A DNA stretch of 64,000 bases, from NCBI GenBank assembly GCA_040882565.1, contig JBBEAZ010000021.1, forward strand, positions 1 through 64,000, in the 5' to 3' direction. Position 1 is the stretch's first letter. Every line of letters begins with the position of its first letter. The notes under the pieces were generated by a model. It did no database searches. It was not told where the DNA came from and saw nothing but the letters and a program-made list of their open reading frames with translations. The position numbers were made by a program, and so were the translations under genes. Below are positions 25,652 to 34,695 of the stretch, one piece after another. Source of the stretch: CF-162 sp040882565 (GTDB lineage Bacteria > Chloroflexota > Dehalococcoidia > SM23-28-2 > RBG-16-64-32).

Positions 25652-26014
25652 CTAGACTGCCGCCCCCACCAGCTCAAGTTGCGCCATCATCGCCGCGTCG
25701 CCGCTACGGGGGCCCAGTTTCACGACTCGCGTGTAGCCACCCGGCCGGTCCGCGTAGCGCGGTCCCAGGTCGTCAAATAGCTTCTCGACGATGTGCTTGT
25801 CGTAGACAAACCGCAGCGCTTGTCGGCGGGCGTGCAGATCGCCCCGCTTACCCAGCGTGATCATGCGGTCCGCGAAGATCCGCACTTCCTTGGCCTTCGC
25901 CTCAGTCGTGATCACCTTCTCGTAACGGAAGAGGTCCGTGACCAGGTTCCGGAACATCGCCAGGCGGTGGTCCGTCGGGCGGCCAAGCTTGCGGCCTGAA
26001 ATCCGGTGCGCCAC
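25652..26014 (-). CDS. rplQ: 50S ribosomal protein L17
   Basis: 120 residues from the GTG at 26014, one base after the rpoA stop. HRISGRKLGRPTDHRLAMFRN at the start and RPGGYTRVVKLGPRSGDAAMMA at the end are L17 signatures. The upstream in-frame extension lies within rpoA and is not coding in this frame. Forms the exit-tunnel rim with its neighbours; rpoA-rplQ coupling is normal. Confidence 0.96.
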   Translation of the reverse strand: MAHRISGRKLGRPTDHRLAMFRNLVTDLFRYEKVITTEAKAKEVRIFADRMITLGKRGDLHARRQALRFVYDKHIVEKLFDDLGPRYADRPGGYTRVVKLGPRSGDAAMMAQLELVGAAV

Positions 26015-26015
26015 C

Positions 26016-27248
26016 CTACGCTTCTCCCTCGCCGTCGGTAAGCTCAAGGAGCTTGCGCTTCCAGTCTGGCATCTCTTCTTCGCCTTCGCCGCCTTCTGCA
26101 GCGGCAGCGGCGGCCTTCGTCGTCTTCTTGGCGCGTCGCCCGACCGGTGCGGGCTCGACGTCAGGCGGCGCGTCTGTCTCGTCTGGTGCCGCCGCTTCGC
26201 GCTTCGCGCTGATCGGCCGCTCTTCATCGTCAAGCGGCAGGGCGTCCAGGATCTCGTCGTCACCGCCACGGTCGGCAGGCAGCAACCCAAGCTCGTCCAG
26301 CCGCTCGCGCAGTTCGTCGTAGGACTTGCGGCCGAAGTTTCGGAGCGCCAGGAGCTCTTCCTCGCTCTTCTCTAGCACCTGCCCGACAGTCATCAGGCCG
26401 CTCCGGCGCAGGCAGTTGTACGCCCGCATCGACAGGTTCAGGTCCTCAATCGCCATGTTGTACTTGTCAGGCGAGAGCTGAATGCCCGCACCGAGCCCTC
26501 GCTCCACCGTCGGCATGGCCGGCCGGCCCATGTGTGAGAACAGCTTGAACTGCTCAATCAGGATGTCTGCGCTCTTGCTCACGGCCTCCGTCGCGCTGAT
26601 CGAGCCATCCGTCCACAGCTCAATCGTGAGCTTGTCGTAATTCGTTGCCTGGCCGACACGGGTGTGCTCGATCCGGTAGTTCACCTTGCGCACGGGCGAG
26701 AAGATCGCGTCGACGGGGATCACCCCCAACTGCGTGCCGTCGGCCAGCCCTGCGGGCACGTAGCCGCGGCCCTGCTCGACGTTGAACTCGATGTACAGGC
26801 GTCCATCGTCGCCGTCCACCGTCGCCAGGTAGAGCTCCGGGTTGACGATCTCGAAGTGCTCCGGGACCTGGATGTCGCCGGCGGTCACGGTGCCACCCCG
26901 GCCGCTCAGGTCAAGCACCAGCATCCCGGGCCGATCGGACAGCGCACGCAGGCGGATCTCCTTCACGTTAAGCAGAAACTCGATCGAGTCTTCCTTCACA
27001 TTCGGAATGGTCGAGAATTCGTGCTGCACGCTGTCGATCCGCACGGACGTCACGGCGGCGCCCGGAAGCGAACTCAAGAGCACGCGTCGCAGGGCGTTGC
27101 CCAGCGTCGTGCCAAACCCGGGTAGCAGCGGCGACGCCACGATGCGCGCGTAACCATCAGTCGACTCTTCGACTTCGATCAGCGGGTCATCGGGCGGCTG
27201 TTGCGTGGTGACTGGTCCGGCTCCCCGGTACAACTGCTGTTCTAGCAT
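26016..27248 (-). CDS. rpoA: RNA polymerase alpha subunit with long C-terminal tail
   Basis: 410 residues against about 315-330 in most bacteria. The N-terminal assembly domain (GFGTTLGNALRRVLLSSLPGAA) and the alpha-CTD (LNLSMRAYNCLRRSGLMTVGQVLE, then LRNFGRKSYDELRERLDELG) are complete by about residue 335. A tail of some 80 residues follows: acidic, then Ala/Lys/Glu-rich (AAPDETDAPPDVEPAP, KKTTKAAAAAAEGGEGEEE), ending in a short amphipathic segment. The tail is not part of the known fold. Confidence 0.96.
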   Translation of the reverse strand: MLEQQLYRGAGPVTTQQPPDDPLIEVEESTDGYARIVASPLLPGFGTTLGNALRRVLLSSLPGAAVTSVRIDSVQHEFSTIPNVKEDSIEFLLNVKEIRLRALSDRPGMLVLDLSGRGGTVTAGDIQVPEHFEIVNPELYLATVDGDDGRLYIEFNVEQGRGYVPAGLADGTQLGVIPVDAIFSPVRKVNYRIEHTRVGQATNYDKLTIELWTDGSISATEAVSKSADILIEQFKLFSHMGRPAMPTVERGLGAGIQLSPDKYNMAIEDLNLSMRAYNCLRRSGLMTVGQVLEKSEEELLALRNFGRKSYDELRERLDELGLLPADRGGDDEILDALPLDDEERPISAKREAAAPDETDAPPDVEPAPVGRRAKKTTKAAAAAAEGGEGEEEMPDWKRKLLELTDGEGEA

Positions 27249-27257
27249 TTCTTTCCT

Positions 27258-27881
27258 TTACCGCGAGTAGTACTCGACGATTGTCGCGACGTTGAACTTC
27301 GCGCCGATCTCTTCCATCCCCGGCGCCTCTTCGACCTTACCGGTCATCGCGGTATCGTCACGGGTCAGCCAGGAGGGGACGGCCTTACTCGCTACATTTT
27401 CACTTACGATCTTGAAGTACTCGCTGTTCTGTCCGCGCTGCGTCCATCCCACCGCGTCGCCAATCTTCAGCAGGCGAGAAGGTATCGTCGTCTTTCGTCC
27501 GTTCACTCCGAGCAGGCCATGCGAGACCAGCTGGCGGGCCTGTTGCCGCGAATCGGCGAAGCCGAGCCGGTACACCACGTTGTCAGCGCGTAGCTCAAGC
27601 GTGTGCAGCAGCGTCTCGCCCGTCACACCGGGCCGGCGGACCGCGTCCTCGTAGTACTTGCGGAACTGGCTCTCCAGCACGCCGTAAATCGCGCGCGCCT
27701 TCTGCTTCTCGCGCCACTGCAGCCCCCGGTCGGAGATCTTCCTGCGGCGGGTCTGGCGCTGTCCCGGCGGGAAGGGACGTTTGTCAAAGACACAGTTGGA
27801 GTAACACTTCTCGCCCTTCAGGTAGAGCTTCTCTCCCTGGCGGCGGCATATTCGGCAGCGGGCGTCGGTATATCGGGCCAT
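27258..27881 (-). CDS. rpsD: 30S ribosomal protein S4, zinc type
   Basis: 207 residues from ATG 27881; the first codons in the longer frame are not family-like. The N-terminus CRICRRQGEKLYLKGEKCYSNC carries four Cys, so it is the zinc-containing S4. The S4 RNA-binding domain is LRADNVVYRLGFADSRQQARQLVSHG. Sits between rpsK and rpoA as in the alpha operon. Confidence 0.97.
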   Translation of the reverse strand: MARYTDARCRICRRQGEKLYLKGEKCYSNCVFDKRPFPPGQRQTRRRKISDRGLQWREKQKARAIYGVLESQFRKYYEDAVRRPGVTGETLLHTLELRADNVVYRLGFADSRQQARQLVSHGLLGVNGRKTTIPSRLLKIGDAVGWTQRGQNSEYFKIVSENVASKAVPSWLTRDDTAMTGKVEEAPGMEEIGAKFNVATIVEYYSR

Positions 27882-27886
27882 CCGGG

Positions 27887-28276
27887 CTACACTCGCCGCC
27901 GCTTGGGTGGCCGGCAACCGTTGTGCGGCGTCGGCGTCACATCGCGGATCGAGGTCACCTGCAGCCCTGCCGCCGAAAGCGAACGAATCGCCGCCTCACG
28001 GCCACTGCCCGGTCCCTTTACACGGACCTCGATCTGCCTCAGACCGTGCTCCATCGCTCGGCGCGCCGCCGCTTCCGCGGCCAGGCCCGCCGCATACGGC
28101 GTGCTCTTGCGCGAGCCCTTGAAGCCGGCCGTCCCGGCAGATGCCCAACTGAGCACCGCGCCGTTGGGATCGGTCAACGTAATCGTCGTGTTGTTGAACG
28201 TCGACGAGATGTAAGCCTTGCCCACCGGCACGTTCTTCTTCTCGCGTCGTCGTGTTTTCGTTTTTCGCTCTGCCAT
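27887..28276 (-). CDS. rpsK: 30S ribosomal protein S11
   Basis: 129 residues, standard length. GKAYISSTFNNTTITLTDPNG and the C-terminal DVTPTPHNGCRPPKRRRV are typical. Five nt separate its stop from the rpsD ATG. It lies in the platform of the 30S subunit. Confidence 0.98.
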   Translation of the reverse strand: MAERKTKTRRREKKNVPVGKAYISSTFNNTTITLTDPNGAVLSWASAGTAGFKGSRKSTPYAAGLAAEAAARRAMEHGLRQIEVRVKGPGSGREAAIRSLSAAGLQVTSIRDVTPTPHNGCRPPKRRRV

Positions 28277-28292
28277 CGGTTGTCCTTAAACT

Positions 28293-28676
28293 CTACTTCT
28301 TGGCCATCGCGCGGCGCCTGCCTGCGACGGTCCGCCTCGGCCCGCGCTTCGTGCGCGCGTTCGTCTTCGTACGCTGCCCGCGCGCCGGCAGCCCGCGACG
28401 GTGGCGGATGCCGCGGTAGCTGTTGATTTCAATCAAACGCTGGATGTCCGTGCGCACTTGCTTGCGCAGTTCACCTTCAACGATGAAATTCTTGTCAATA
28501 AACTCACGGATGCGCCCAACTTCTTCGTCAGTCAGGTCCCGCACCTTGCGCTCGGCGGGGACGCCCACAGACTGGCAGATCTTCTCCGCGGTCGGCCGTC
28601 CGATGCCGTAGATATACGACAGCGATATGTCGACCTTCTTGTCGCGCGGAATGTCTACGCCGGAGATTCGGGCCAT
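28293..28676 (-). CDS. rpsM: 30S ribosomal protein S13
   Basis: 127 residues. ARISGVDIPRDKKVDISLSY and the C-terminal RGLPARGQRTKTNARTKRG motif identify S13. The basic tail (RRTVAGRRRAMAKK) is the usual P-site contact. Follows rpmJ by 9 nt. Confidence 0.98.
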   Translation of the reverse strand: MARISGVDIPRDKKVDISLSYIYGIGRPTAEKICQSVGVPAERKVRDLTDEEVGRIREFIDKNFIVEGELRKQVRTDIQRLIEINSYRGIRHRRGLPARGQRTKTNARTKRGPRRTVAGRRRAMAKK

Positions 28677-28685
28677 GTGCTTCTC

Positions 28686-28799
28686 CTACCCCTGCCGCTG
28701 CTTGTGACGGGGGTTCGAACAGATAATTCGCACGACGCCTTCGCGCCGCACGATCTGGCACTTTTCGCAACGCTTTTTGACTGATGCTTGAACTTTCAT
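28686..28799 (-). CDS. rpmJ: 50S ribosomal protein L36
   Basis: 37 residues, MKVQASVKKRCEKCQIVRRE at the start, then CSNPRHKQRQG. Zinc ligands C11, C14, C27 and H32 are all present, so it is the zinc-binding form. Located between infA and rpsM, its normal place; the ATG is at 28799-28797 and TAG at 28688-28686. Confidence 0.96.
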   Translation of the reverse strand: MKVQASVKKRCEKCQIVRREGVVRIICSNPRHKQRQG

Positions 28800-28802
28800 A
28801 AC

Positions 28803-29021
28803 CTACCTGAAACGATACGTAATCCGGCCCCGGGTCAGGTCATAGGGAGACAACTCTACCAACACTTTGTCCCCGGGGAGAATTCTGATGAAGTGCATCC
28901 GGATCTTGCCGGATGCATGGGCCAGCACTCTGTGCCCATTAGCCAATTCTACACGAAACATGGCGTTGGGCAAGTTCTCCTTAACGGTCCCTTCAACCTC
29001 AATTGCTTCCTTTTTAGCCAT
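28803..29021 (-). CDS. infA: Translation initiation factor IF-1
   Basis: 72 residues, the exact family length. Single OB-fold: EAIEVEGTVKENLPNAMFRV, ASGKIRMHFIRILPGDKV and ELSPYDLTRGRITYRFR. Three nt before rpmJ. A 72-bp gap upstream separates it from map. Confidence 0.98.
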   Translation of the reverse strand: MAKKEAIEVEGTVKENLPNAMFRVELANGHRVLAHASGKIRMHFIRILPGDKVLVELSPYDLTRGRITYRFR

Positions 29022-29093
29022 TCGCCCTCGCGGGCATGCACCTCCCTGAGCGTCTGGTCGCCCAAAATATGAATTCTACAGGTACTCGAACCC

Positions 29094-29843
29094 TTACGGC
29101 AACGTCAGTACTTCGGCGTCGCCGTCTGTTATCGCCAGCGTGTGCTCGAAATGCGCCGAAAGCGCGCCGTCGATCGTCCGCACCGTCCATTCGTCGTCGT
29201 CCCGCTTCGTCCGCCAGTCTCCCGTGTTTACCATCGGCTCGATCGCAATCACCATGCCCGGCCGCAGCATTGTGCCCGTCCCCGGGCTCCCATAGTTGGG
29301 CACCTGCGGGTCCTCGTGCATCTGCCGCCCCACTCCGTGGCCAACGTATTCCCGGACAACCGCCAGGCCCTGGCCCTCCACCCACGTCTGGATCGCGTAG
29401 CCAATGTCGCCGGTGCGCGCGCCTGCGGTCGCCGCGCGAATCCCGCACCACACGGCCTCGCGTGTAACGTCGATCAACCGCTTCGCTTCAGGCGCTACGT
29501 TGCCAACCCCAACCGTAACGGCCGTGTCAGCGACGAAGCCCTTGTACGTACAGCCAATGTCGATACTGACAACGTCGCCGTCCTCAAATTCGCGCTTGCC
29601 GGGAATCCCGTGCACGATCTTATCGTTGACCGAGATGCAAACGACTGCAGGGTACCCCTGATAACCGAGGAACGTCGGGATGACGTTCGCCTTGCGGAAT
29701 TCGCGCCGCGCGATCTCGTCCAGTTCCAGTTCCACCATCCCCGGCCTCACGCTATCCGCGAGCAGGTCACGCACACCGGATACGATTCGCCCGGCTTCCT
29801 TCATGATCGCAATCTCGTCTCGAGACTTGACAATGATTGCCAT
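29094..29843 (-). CDS. map: Methionine aminopeptidase type I
   Basis: 249 residues. The five metal ligands occur in VSIDIGCTYKGFVADTAVTV (two Asp), YVGHGVGRQMHEDPQVPN (His), VIAIEPMVN (Glu) and DDEWTVRT...FEHTLAIT (Glu). It removes the initiator Met in the cytoplasm. It follows adk by 2 nt, as in the spc operon of many bacteria. Confidence 0.97.
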   Translation of the reverse strand: MAIIVKSRDEIAIMKEAGRIVSGVRDLLADSVRPGMVELELDEIARREFRKANVIPTFLGYQGYPAVVCISVNDKIVHGIPGKREFEDGDVVSIDIGCTYKGFVADTAVTVGVGNVAPEAKRLIDVTREAVWCGIRAATAGARTGDIGYAIQTWVEGQGLAVVREYVGHGVGRQMHEDPQVPNYGSPGTGTMLRPGMVIAIEPMVNTGDWRTKRDDDEWTVRTIDGALSAHFEHTLAITDGDAEVLTLP

Positions 29844-29845
29844 AT

Positions 29846-30490
29846 CTACTCTTTCAACGCCTGCTTGAGGTCTGCGGTCACGGCGTCGGCGTCACGCTCG
29901 CCGTTCACAGTTGTCAGCTTGTTCTGTCCAGTGTAGTACTCCACCAGCGGCTCCTGGTTTGTCATGTTCACGTCGAGCCGTGTCCGTACAACGTCCGGCT
30001 TGTCGTCCGAGCGCTGCGACAGCTTGCTCCCGCACTTGTCGCAGACACCTGCTGTGCTCGGCGGCTGGCTCACCTCGTGGTAAACCGCGCCACAGTTCGG
30101 GCAGAGCCAGCGCCCCGAGAGCCGCCGTACGAGTTCGTCAGCGGGAACCTCGATATACAGTGCCTTGTCAATCTGCTTGCCGGCCGAGGCCAGAACCTGA
30201 TCCAGCGCCACCGCCTGCTCGACGTTCCGCGGATAGCCGTCGAACATACAACCGTTCGCACAGTCCGGCTGTTTAATCCGGTCCAGCAGCATCCCGATCG
30301 TCAGTTCATTCGGGACAAGTTGGCCGGCGTCGTAGTACGGCTTCGCCTGCTTGCCCAGCTCCGTCTCTCCGGCGATATTCTCGCGAAACAGGTCCCCTGT
30401 CGTTATGTGAGGCAGACCCAGTTCATCCTTGAGCCGGGCAGCCTGCGTCCCTTTGCCTGCGCCGGGCAGGCCCAGCAGAACAACGAACAC
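29846..30490 (-). CDS. adk: Adenylate kinase, zinc type
   Basis: 214 residues from the GTG at 30490, two nt after the secY stop. P-loop GLPGAGKGTQ, AMP-site HITTGDLFRE and FDGYPRN (usually FDGFPR). The long lid contains WLCPNC and VCDKCGSK, a Cys4 zinc site. Interconverts ATP+AMP with 2 ADP; PPDK and PPi metabolism elsewhere in this window also make AMP. Confidence 0.97.
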   Translation of the reverse strand: MFVVLLGLPGAGKGTQAARLKDELGLPHITTGDLFRENIAGETELGKQAKPYYDAGQLVPNELTIGMLLDRIKQPDCANGCMFDGYPRNVEQAVALDQVLASAGKQIDKALYIEVPADELVRRLSGRWLCPNCGAVYHEVSQPPSTAGVCDKCGSKLSQRSDDKPDVVRTRLDVNMTNQEPLVEYYTGQNKLTTVNGERDADAVTADLKQALKE

Positions 30491-30492
30491 GC

Positions 30493-31857
30493 TTAACTGA
30501 TGAAGCCTTCGTACTGGCGCATCATCAGCTGCGCCTCGATCTGCCGCATCGTATCCAGCACGACGCCGACAACGATGATCATGCCACTGCTCGTGAGACC
30601 GAAAGCCGTGGCACGCGACCCGGAAGCGCCCGCGCCGATGATCGTCGAGAATATGAACGGCGCCACAGCCACCGAGCCCAGGAAGAACGCCCCTCCCCAC
30701 GTAATGCGGATCATTACGCGGTTGATGTACTGCTCGGTCGGCCGGCCCGGGCGGATGCCCGGTATGAAGCCACCCTGTCTCTGTAAGTTCTCTGCCAGGT
30801 TCTGCTGCTGAAACACAACCACCGTATAAAAGAACGTGAAAATTATCACCACCACGAAGACGAAAGCCCAGTATCCAAATTGATCAGGATTGAAAATCGA
30901 CTGGATCGTGTCGCCAAACGTCGCCATGTTGCTGTTGCTCGACGCCGCCAGCGCCTGGCCAACGAACGCCGGGAAGATGATGATCGAGAATGCGAAGATC
31001 AGCGGAATCATTCCGGTGCTATTCACCTTCAATGGTATGTGCGTTTGCCCGGATTGCCGGTACATCCGCCCCGATCTGAAAACACTGCGCGAATACTGCA
31101 CAGGGATCTTCCGCTGCGCCTCCTGGAAAAAGACGATGTACGCCACCAGCGCCACCATAAAGCCTGCTAACAAAATCGTCGTCGAAACTCCGTCACCTGT
31201 CCCTGTATACAGGCGTCCGGCGACGAACTGAGGTAAGCCTGCGATAATGCCGGCGAAGATCAGCACCGATATGCCGTTGCCGATGCCTTTCTCGCTGATC
31301 AGCTCGCCGATCCAGACCAGGAACATCGTCCCCGCCGTCATCGTGATCACCGCCGAGAACGTTGGCAATGCGTTCGGCCCGGTTAACTCGATGCCCGTTA
31401 TACCGCCCTGACTCTGGACGATGATCAGCTGGCCGTAGCCCTGCACGAACGCCATCGGCACTGCCATCCAGTGCGTGTATATGTTGATCTGCTTTCGGCC
31501 TGCCTCCCCTTCCTTGGAGAGTGCCTGCAGCGTCGGCACCAGCGGCACCATCAGCTGCATAACGATCGAGGCCGTGATGTACGGGTAAACACCCATCGCC
31601 GCCACGCTCATGTTCTGGAGCGCGCCGCCGCTAAAGATGTTCAGGAAGCTGAGGACCGTGCTGTTCTCGAACAGCTCCTTCAGCGCCAGCGGGTTGATCC
31701 CGGGTACCGGCACGTTCGAGACGAACCGGAAGATGACCAGCATCGCGAACGTGAAGAGCAGCTTTTCACGGATGTCCGGTTGCCCGAGCGCCGTTATCGC
31801 CGCCTGCAGGAGCTGCGGCTGCTGCCGGCGGGGCGCTGCTCTAGACGCTGTCGCCAT
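30493..31857 (-). CDS. secY: Protein translocase subunit SecY
   Basis: 454 residues from ATG 31857, chosen to match the family start; it overlaps the end of rplO by 17 nt. Ten hydrophobic helices are visible, starting with LLFTFAMLVIFRFVSNVPVPG. The plug region follows (LFENSTVLSFLNIFSGGALQN). The C-terminal cytoplasmic loop contains RPTEQYINRVMIRIT. Forms the SecYEG channel in the inner membrane. Confidence 0.97.
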   Translation of the reverse strand: MATASRAAPRRQQPQLLQAAITALGQPDIREKLLFTFAMLVIFRFVSNVPVPGINPLALKELFENSTVLSFLNIFSGGALQNMSVAAMGVYPYITASIVMQLMVPLVPTLQALSKEGEAGRKQINIYTHWMAVPMAFVQGYGQLIIVQSQGGITGIELTGPNALPTFSAVITMTAGTMFLVWIGELISEKGIGNGISVLIFAGIIAGLPQFVAGRLYTGTGDGVSTTILLAGFMVALVAYIVFFQEAQRKIPVQYSRSVFRSGRMYRQSGQTHIPLKVNSTGMIPLIFAFSIIIFPAFVGQALAASSNSNMATFGDTIQSIFNPDQFGYWAFVFVVVIIFTFFYTVVVFQQQNLAENLQRQGGFIPGIRPGRPTEQYINRVMIRITWGGAFFLGSVAVAPFIFSTIIGAGASGSRATAFGLTSSGMIIVVGVVLDTMRQIEAQLMMRQYEGFIS

Positions 31858-32455
31858 CTGTGGCTTCTTCTTCCTTCTCTTCCGCTTCGCCCTCGGCAGT
31901 CGCCTCAGGCACCGGCTCGGCCTCGCCACCCTTGGCGGCTGCGGCCGCGGCCGCCTGGGCGGCCTTGCCCTTGGCCTTCTTCTTCTTCCGTATACGCTTT
32001 TCCTTGACAACCCGCTCTTCCGTCTCGTCGACGGTGCCGCCGGCAGCTTCGATCTTTGTCTTGGCCACCAGCGAGAAGCGGTCGGCGCGCACGCTCAGCT
32101 TCCGCGTGATCTCGCCCGTCGCGAGCACCTTCACCGGCTTCTTCGCTGAGTCGATGATGCCAGCCTCTTTCAGAAGCTCCGCGGTGACTTCGGTGCCTTC
32201 CTCGAATCGTTCCAGGTCCTTCAGGTTGACGGGCTGGTACTCCTTGCGGAAGGGATTCGTGAAGCCCCGTCGTTTCGGCAGGCGCCTCAGCAGGCGTGTC
32301 TGGCCACCCTCGAACTCGCGACGGACCTTCCCACGGGCTTTCTGGCCCTTAACCCCGCGTCCAGAATAGGTTCCGGCGCCCGCGGCATTGCCGCGGCCGA
32401 TCCTTTTCCGGGCGTGCTTAGACCCCTTGGGGGGCTTCAATTCGTGGGCTTGCAT
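31841..32455 (-). CDS. rplO: 50S ribosomal protein L15 with long C-terminal tail
   Basis: 204 residues, about 55 more than usual. The core KPPKGSKHARKRIGRGNAAG and FEGGQTRLLRRLPKRRGF is intact up to about residue 145. The tail is Lys-rich (EKRIRKKKKAKGKAAQAAAA) then acidic (EAEEKEEEATDGDSV). The start overlaps the rpmD stop by 1 nt and the end overlaps secY. Confidence 0.96.
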   Translation of the reverse strand: MQAHELKPPKGSKHARKRIGRGNAAGAGTYSGRGVKGQKARGKVRREFEGGQTRLLRRLPKRRGFTNPFRKEYQPVNLKDLERFEEGTEVTAELLKEAGIIDSAKKPVKVLATGEITRKLSVRADRFSLVAKTKIEAAGGTVDETEERVVKEKRIRKKKKAKGKAAQAAAAAAAKGGEAEPVPEATAEGEAEEKEEEATDGDSV

Positions 32456-32643
32456 TACTCTGCGTCCTCGCTGACTTCGACGAGGTGACGAACCTTGTGA
32501 AGCATACCACGTATAGGCCGCGTGTCCTGGTGCTCCACAGTGTGCCCCAGGCGCTTCAGCCCCAGTGCTTCAATCGTGCGCTTCTGGTCTTCTCTGTAAC
32601 CGATGGCGCTCTTGCGCCACGTCACACGCAGCTTATCGGCCAA
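32455..32643 (-). CDS. rpmD: 50S ribosomal protein L30
   Basis: 62 residues. LRVTWRKSAIGYREDQKRTIEALGLKRLGHTVEH is the L30 core; the C-terminal acidic end is short. It starts inside the last codons of rpsE (11-nt overlap), the normal spc order rpsE-rpmD-rplO. Confidence 0.96.
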   Translation of the reverse strand: MADKLRVTWRKSAIGYREDQKRTIEALGLKRLGHTVEHQDTRPIRGMLHKVRHLVEVSEDAE

Positions 32644-33169
32644 TGCTCGCCTCCGCGGAGAACTGTCGGCGCCGCTCCAGCACCTCGGCCGGGGAGCGCA
32701 TCTGGGAAAGCGCCAGCATCGTCGCCTTGACGCTGTTCGCGGGGTTGTTCGAGCCTAGCGACTTCGCCACGGCATCCTTCACGCCCGCCATCTCCAGTAC
32801 TGCACGTACCCCACCGCCGGCGATCAGGCCGGTACCGGCTGGCGCCGGCTTGATCAGCACCTTGGACGCCCCGAAGCGCACGAGCAGCGGGTGGGGCAGG
32901 CTTGTCCCCGCCATCGGCACCCTGATCATGTTCTTGCGGGCGACAGTCGCCGCCTTGCGGATCGCTTCCGGGACCTCGGTTGCCTTCGCCATCGCGGCTC
33001 CGACGTGGCCGGCCATGTCACCGACGACGACGATCGCGGTGAAGTGGAAGCGCCGGCCGCCCTTCATAACCTTCGCCACGCGGTTGATGAACACGACCTT
33101 CTCCTGGAGTTCCAGGTCTCCGGCGTCCACGCGATCCTTCTTGGCGATGTACTTGCTTGGATTCGACAT
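32633..33169 (-). CDS. rpsE: 30S ribosomal protein S5
   Basis: 178 residues. LQEKVVFINRVAKVMKGGRRFHFTAIVVVGD is the double-stranded RNA-binding motif; GTGLIAGGGVRAVLEMAGVKD follows. The family length is 160-180. 15 nt after rplR. Confidence 0.98.
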   Translation of the reverse strand: MSNPSKYIAKKDRVDAGDLELQEKVVFINRVAKVMKGGRRFHFTAIVVVGDMAGHVGAAMAKATEVPEAIRKAATVARKNMIRVPMAGTSLPHPLLVRFGASKVLIKPAPAGTGLIAGGGVRAVLEMAGVKDAVAKSLGSNNPANSVKATMLALSQMRSPAEVLERRRQFSAEASIGR

Positions 33170-33184
33170 ACTCTTCAGTCCTGA

Positions 33185-33550
33185 CTAAAAGGTCAGGCCT
33201 CCCTTGCGGGCGGCCTCGGCCAGCGCCTTCACGCGCCCGTGGTAGCGGAAGCCACCGCGGTCGAAAATGACGGCCTTGATGCCCTTCTCTTTCGCACGTT
33301 TCGCCAGCGCCTCGCCGACGACCGTCGCCACTTCGGTCTTCTTCTTGTTGCCGTTCTTGCTCAGGTCCTTCTCGATATCCGATGCCGCCACCAGCGTGTG
33401 GCCGATCGAGTCGTCGATGATCTGTGCGTAGATGTGGTTCACACTCCGAAAGACGTCCAACCGCGGCCTCTCCGGCGTTCCGGAAATCCTCTCGCGGACA
33501 CGCGCGTGGCGGCGCAGCCGGGCGGCCCTCGTTGTCTTTGTTCCCTTCAT
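33185..33550 (-). CDS. rplR: 50S ribosomal protein L18
   Basis: 121 residues. RRHARVRERISGTPERPRLDVFRSVNHIYAQIIDD and the C-terminal FDRGGFRYHGRVKALAEAAR are diagnostic of this 5S rRNA-binding protein. Three nt after rplF. Confidence 0.98.
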   Translation of the reverse strand: MKGTKTTRAARLRRHARVRERISGTPERPRLDVFRSVNHIYAQIIDDSIGHTLVAASDIEKDLSKNGNKKKTEVATVVGEALAKRAKEKGIKAVIFDRGGFRYHGRVKALAEAARKGGLTF

Positions 33551-33553
33551 GGC

Positions 33554-34099
33554 CTAGGCCGCAGCCTTTCCGGCCTTGCCGGCCTTGCGGCGGACGTACT
33601 CGCCCTCGTATCGGATGCCCTTGCCCTTGTAAGGCTCAGGCGGGCGGATCTTGCGTACGTCGGCGGCGACCTGGCCGACCTGTGCCTTGCTGGCGCCTCT
33701 GACGATGACCTTTGAGGTGCCCTCGACTTCGAATTCGATGCCCTGCTGCGGCTTGACGATCACCGGGTGCGAGAAGCCGACCGCCAGTTGCAGGTCGCTT
33801 CCCTGCATCTGCGCGCGGTATCCCACGCCGTGCATCTCCAGCGTCTTCGAGAAGCCATCACTGACACCGATGACCATGTTCGCCAGCAGCGCCCGCGACA
33901 ACCCGTGCATCGCCCGGTGGCGCTGCTGGTCTGTCGGTCGCGTGACAATGATCCGGCCGTCCTCCTGCTGGAACTTCATGTCAACGTCGAACGTCCACGC
34001 CAGCTCGCCCTTCGGGCCTTTGACGGCAACATTCGGGCCGTCGATTTTCACGTCAACGCCCTTCGGCACTGTGATCGGGTTCTTGCCAACTCTAGACAT
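33554..34099 (-). CDS. rplF: 50S ribosomal protein L6
   Basis: 181 residues, usual length. MSRVGKNPITVPKGVDV at the start, two repeated alpha/beta domains, and the C-terminal IRPPEPYKGKGIRYEGEYVRRKAGK motif. Confidence 0.98.
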   Translation of the reverse strand: MSRVGKNPITVPKGVDVKIDGPNVAVKGPKGELAWTFDVDMKFQQEDGRIIVTRPTDQQRHRAMHGLSRALLANMVIGVSDGFSKTLEMHGVGYRAQMQGSDLQLAVGFSHPVIVKPQQGIEFEVEGTSKVIVRGASKAQVGQVAADVRKIRPPEPYKGKGIRYEGEYVRRKAGKAGKAAA

Positions 34100-34105
34100 C
34101 GTTCA

Positions 34106-34501
34106 TCACCACACGTAACAGAGGATTTCGCCGCCGACGCCGCGCTTTCGCGCGTCCTTGCCCGTCATCACGCCTTCCGGCGTCGACAGGATCGCCACAC
34201 CCAACCCACCGTATACCCGTGGCACCTCGCTGCGCGAAGTGTACACGCGCAGGCCCGGCTTGCTGACGCGGTCTATCCCCACGATAACAGGCTCTCGCTT
34301 GTCGGTGTATGCCAGGTGCACCCGGATGTTCTTGTGCCCTTCGTCCGCGCGCATCTCGAAGCTCTGGATGTAGCCTTCCCGCTTCAACACTTCCGCGATC
34401 GATACCTTCACCCGGGAAGCGGGCATGTCCGTGAAGTCATGCCGTGCCACCAGCGCGTTGCGGATCCGGGTGAGCATGTCAGCGATTGGATCAGTAACCA
34501 T
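34106..34501 (-). CDS. rpsH: 30S ribosomal protein S8
   Basis: 131 residues. TDPIADMLTRIRNALVARHD at the start and STPEGVMTGKDARKRGVGGEILCYVW at the end fit S8. Follows rpsZ by 3 nt. S8 is the spc-operon autoregulator in E. coli; whether this holds here is unknown. Confidence 0.98.
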   Translation of the reverse strand: MVTDPIADMLTRIRNALVARHDFTDMPASRVKVSIAEVLKREGYIQSFEMRADEGHKNIRVHLAYTDKREPVIVGIDRVSKPGLRVYTSRSEVPRVYGGLGVAILSTPEGVMTGKDARKRGVGGEILCYVW

Positions 34502-34504
34502 TGC

Positions 34505-34693
34505 TTACCAGCTCGACTTCTTGACGCCGGGAAGGTGTCCTTCGTGCGCCAGCTGCCGGAAACAGATGCGGCACAGCGCGAACCGGCGCATAAACGCGCG
34601 CGGCCGGCCACAGAGGCGGCAGCGGTTTCGGCGCCTGCCCGGGAACTTCGGCGTCTTGTTGAATGTCTTCTCGTAGAGCGCTTTTCTTGTCAT
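34505..34693 (-). CDS. rpsZ: 30S ribosomal protein S14, type Z (zinc)
   Basis: 62 residues, the short form. Two CxxC pairs, RCRLCGRPR and LCRICFRQLAHEG, bind zinc. Ends GVKKSSW, the family terminus. Lies between rplE and rpsH in the usual order. Confidence 0.97.
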   Translation of the reverse strand: MTRKALYEKTFNKTPKFPGRRRNRCRLCGRPRAFMRRFALCRICFRQLAHEGHLPGVKKSSW

Positions 34694-34695
34694 GT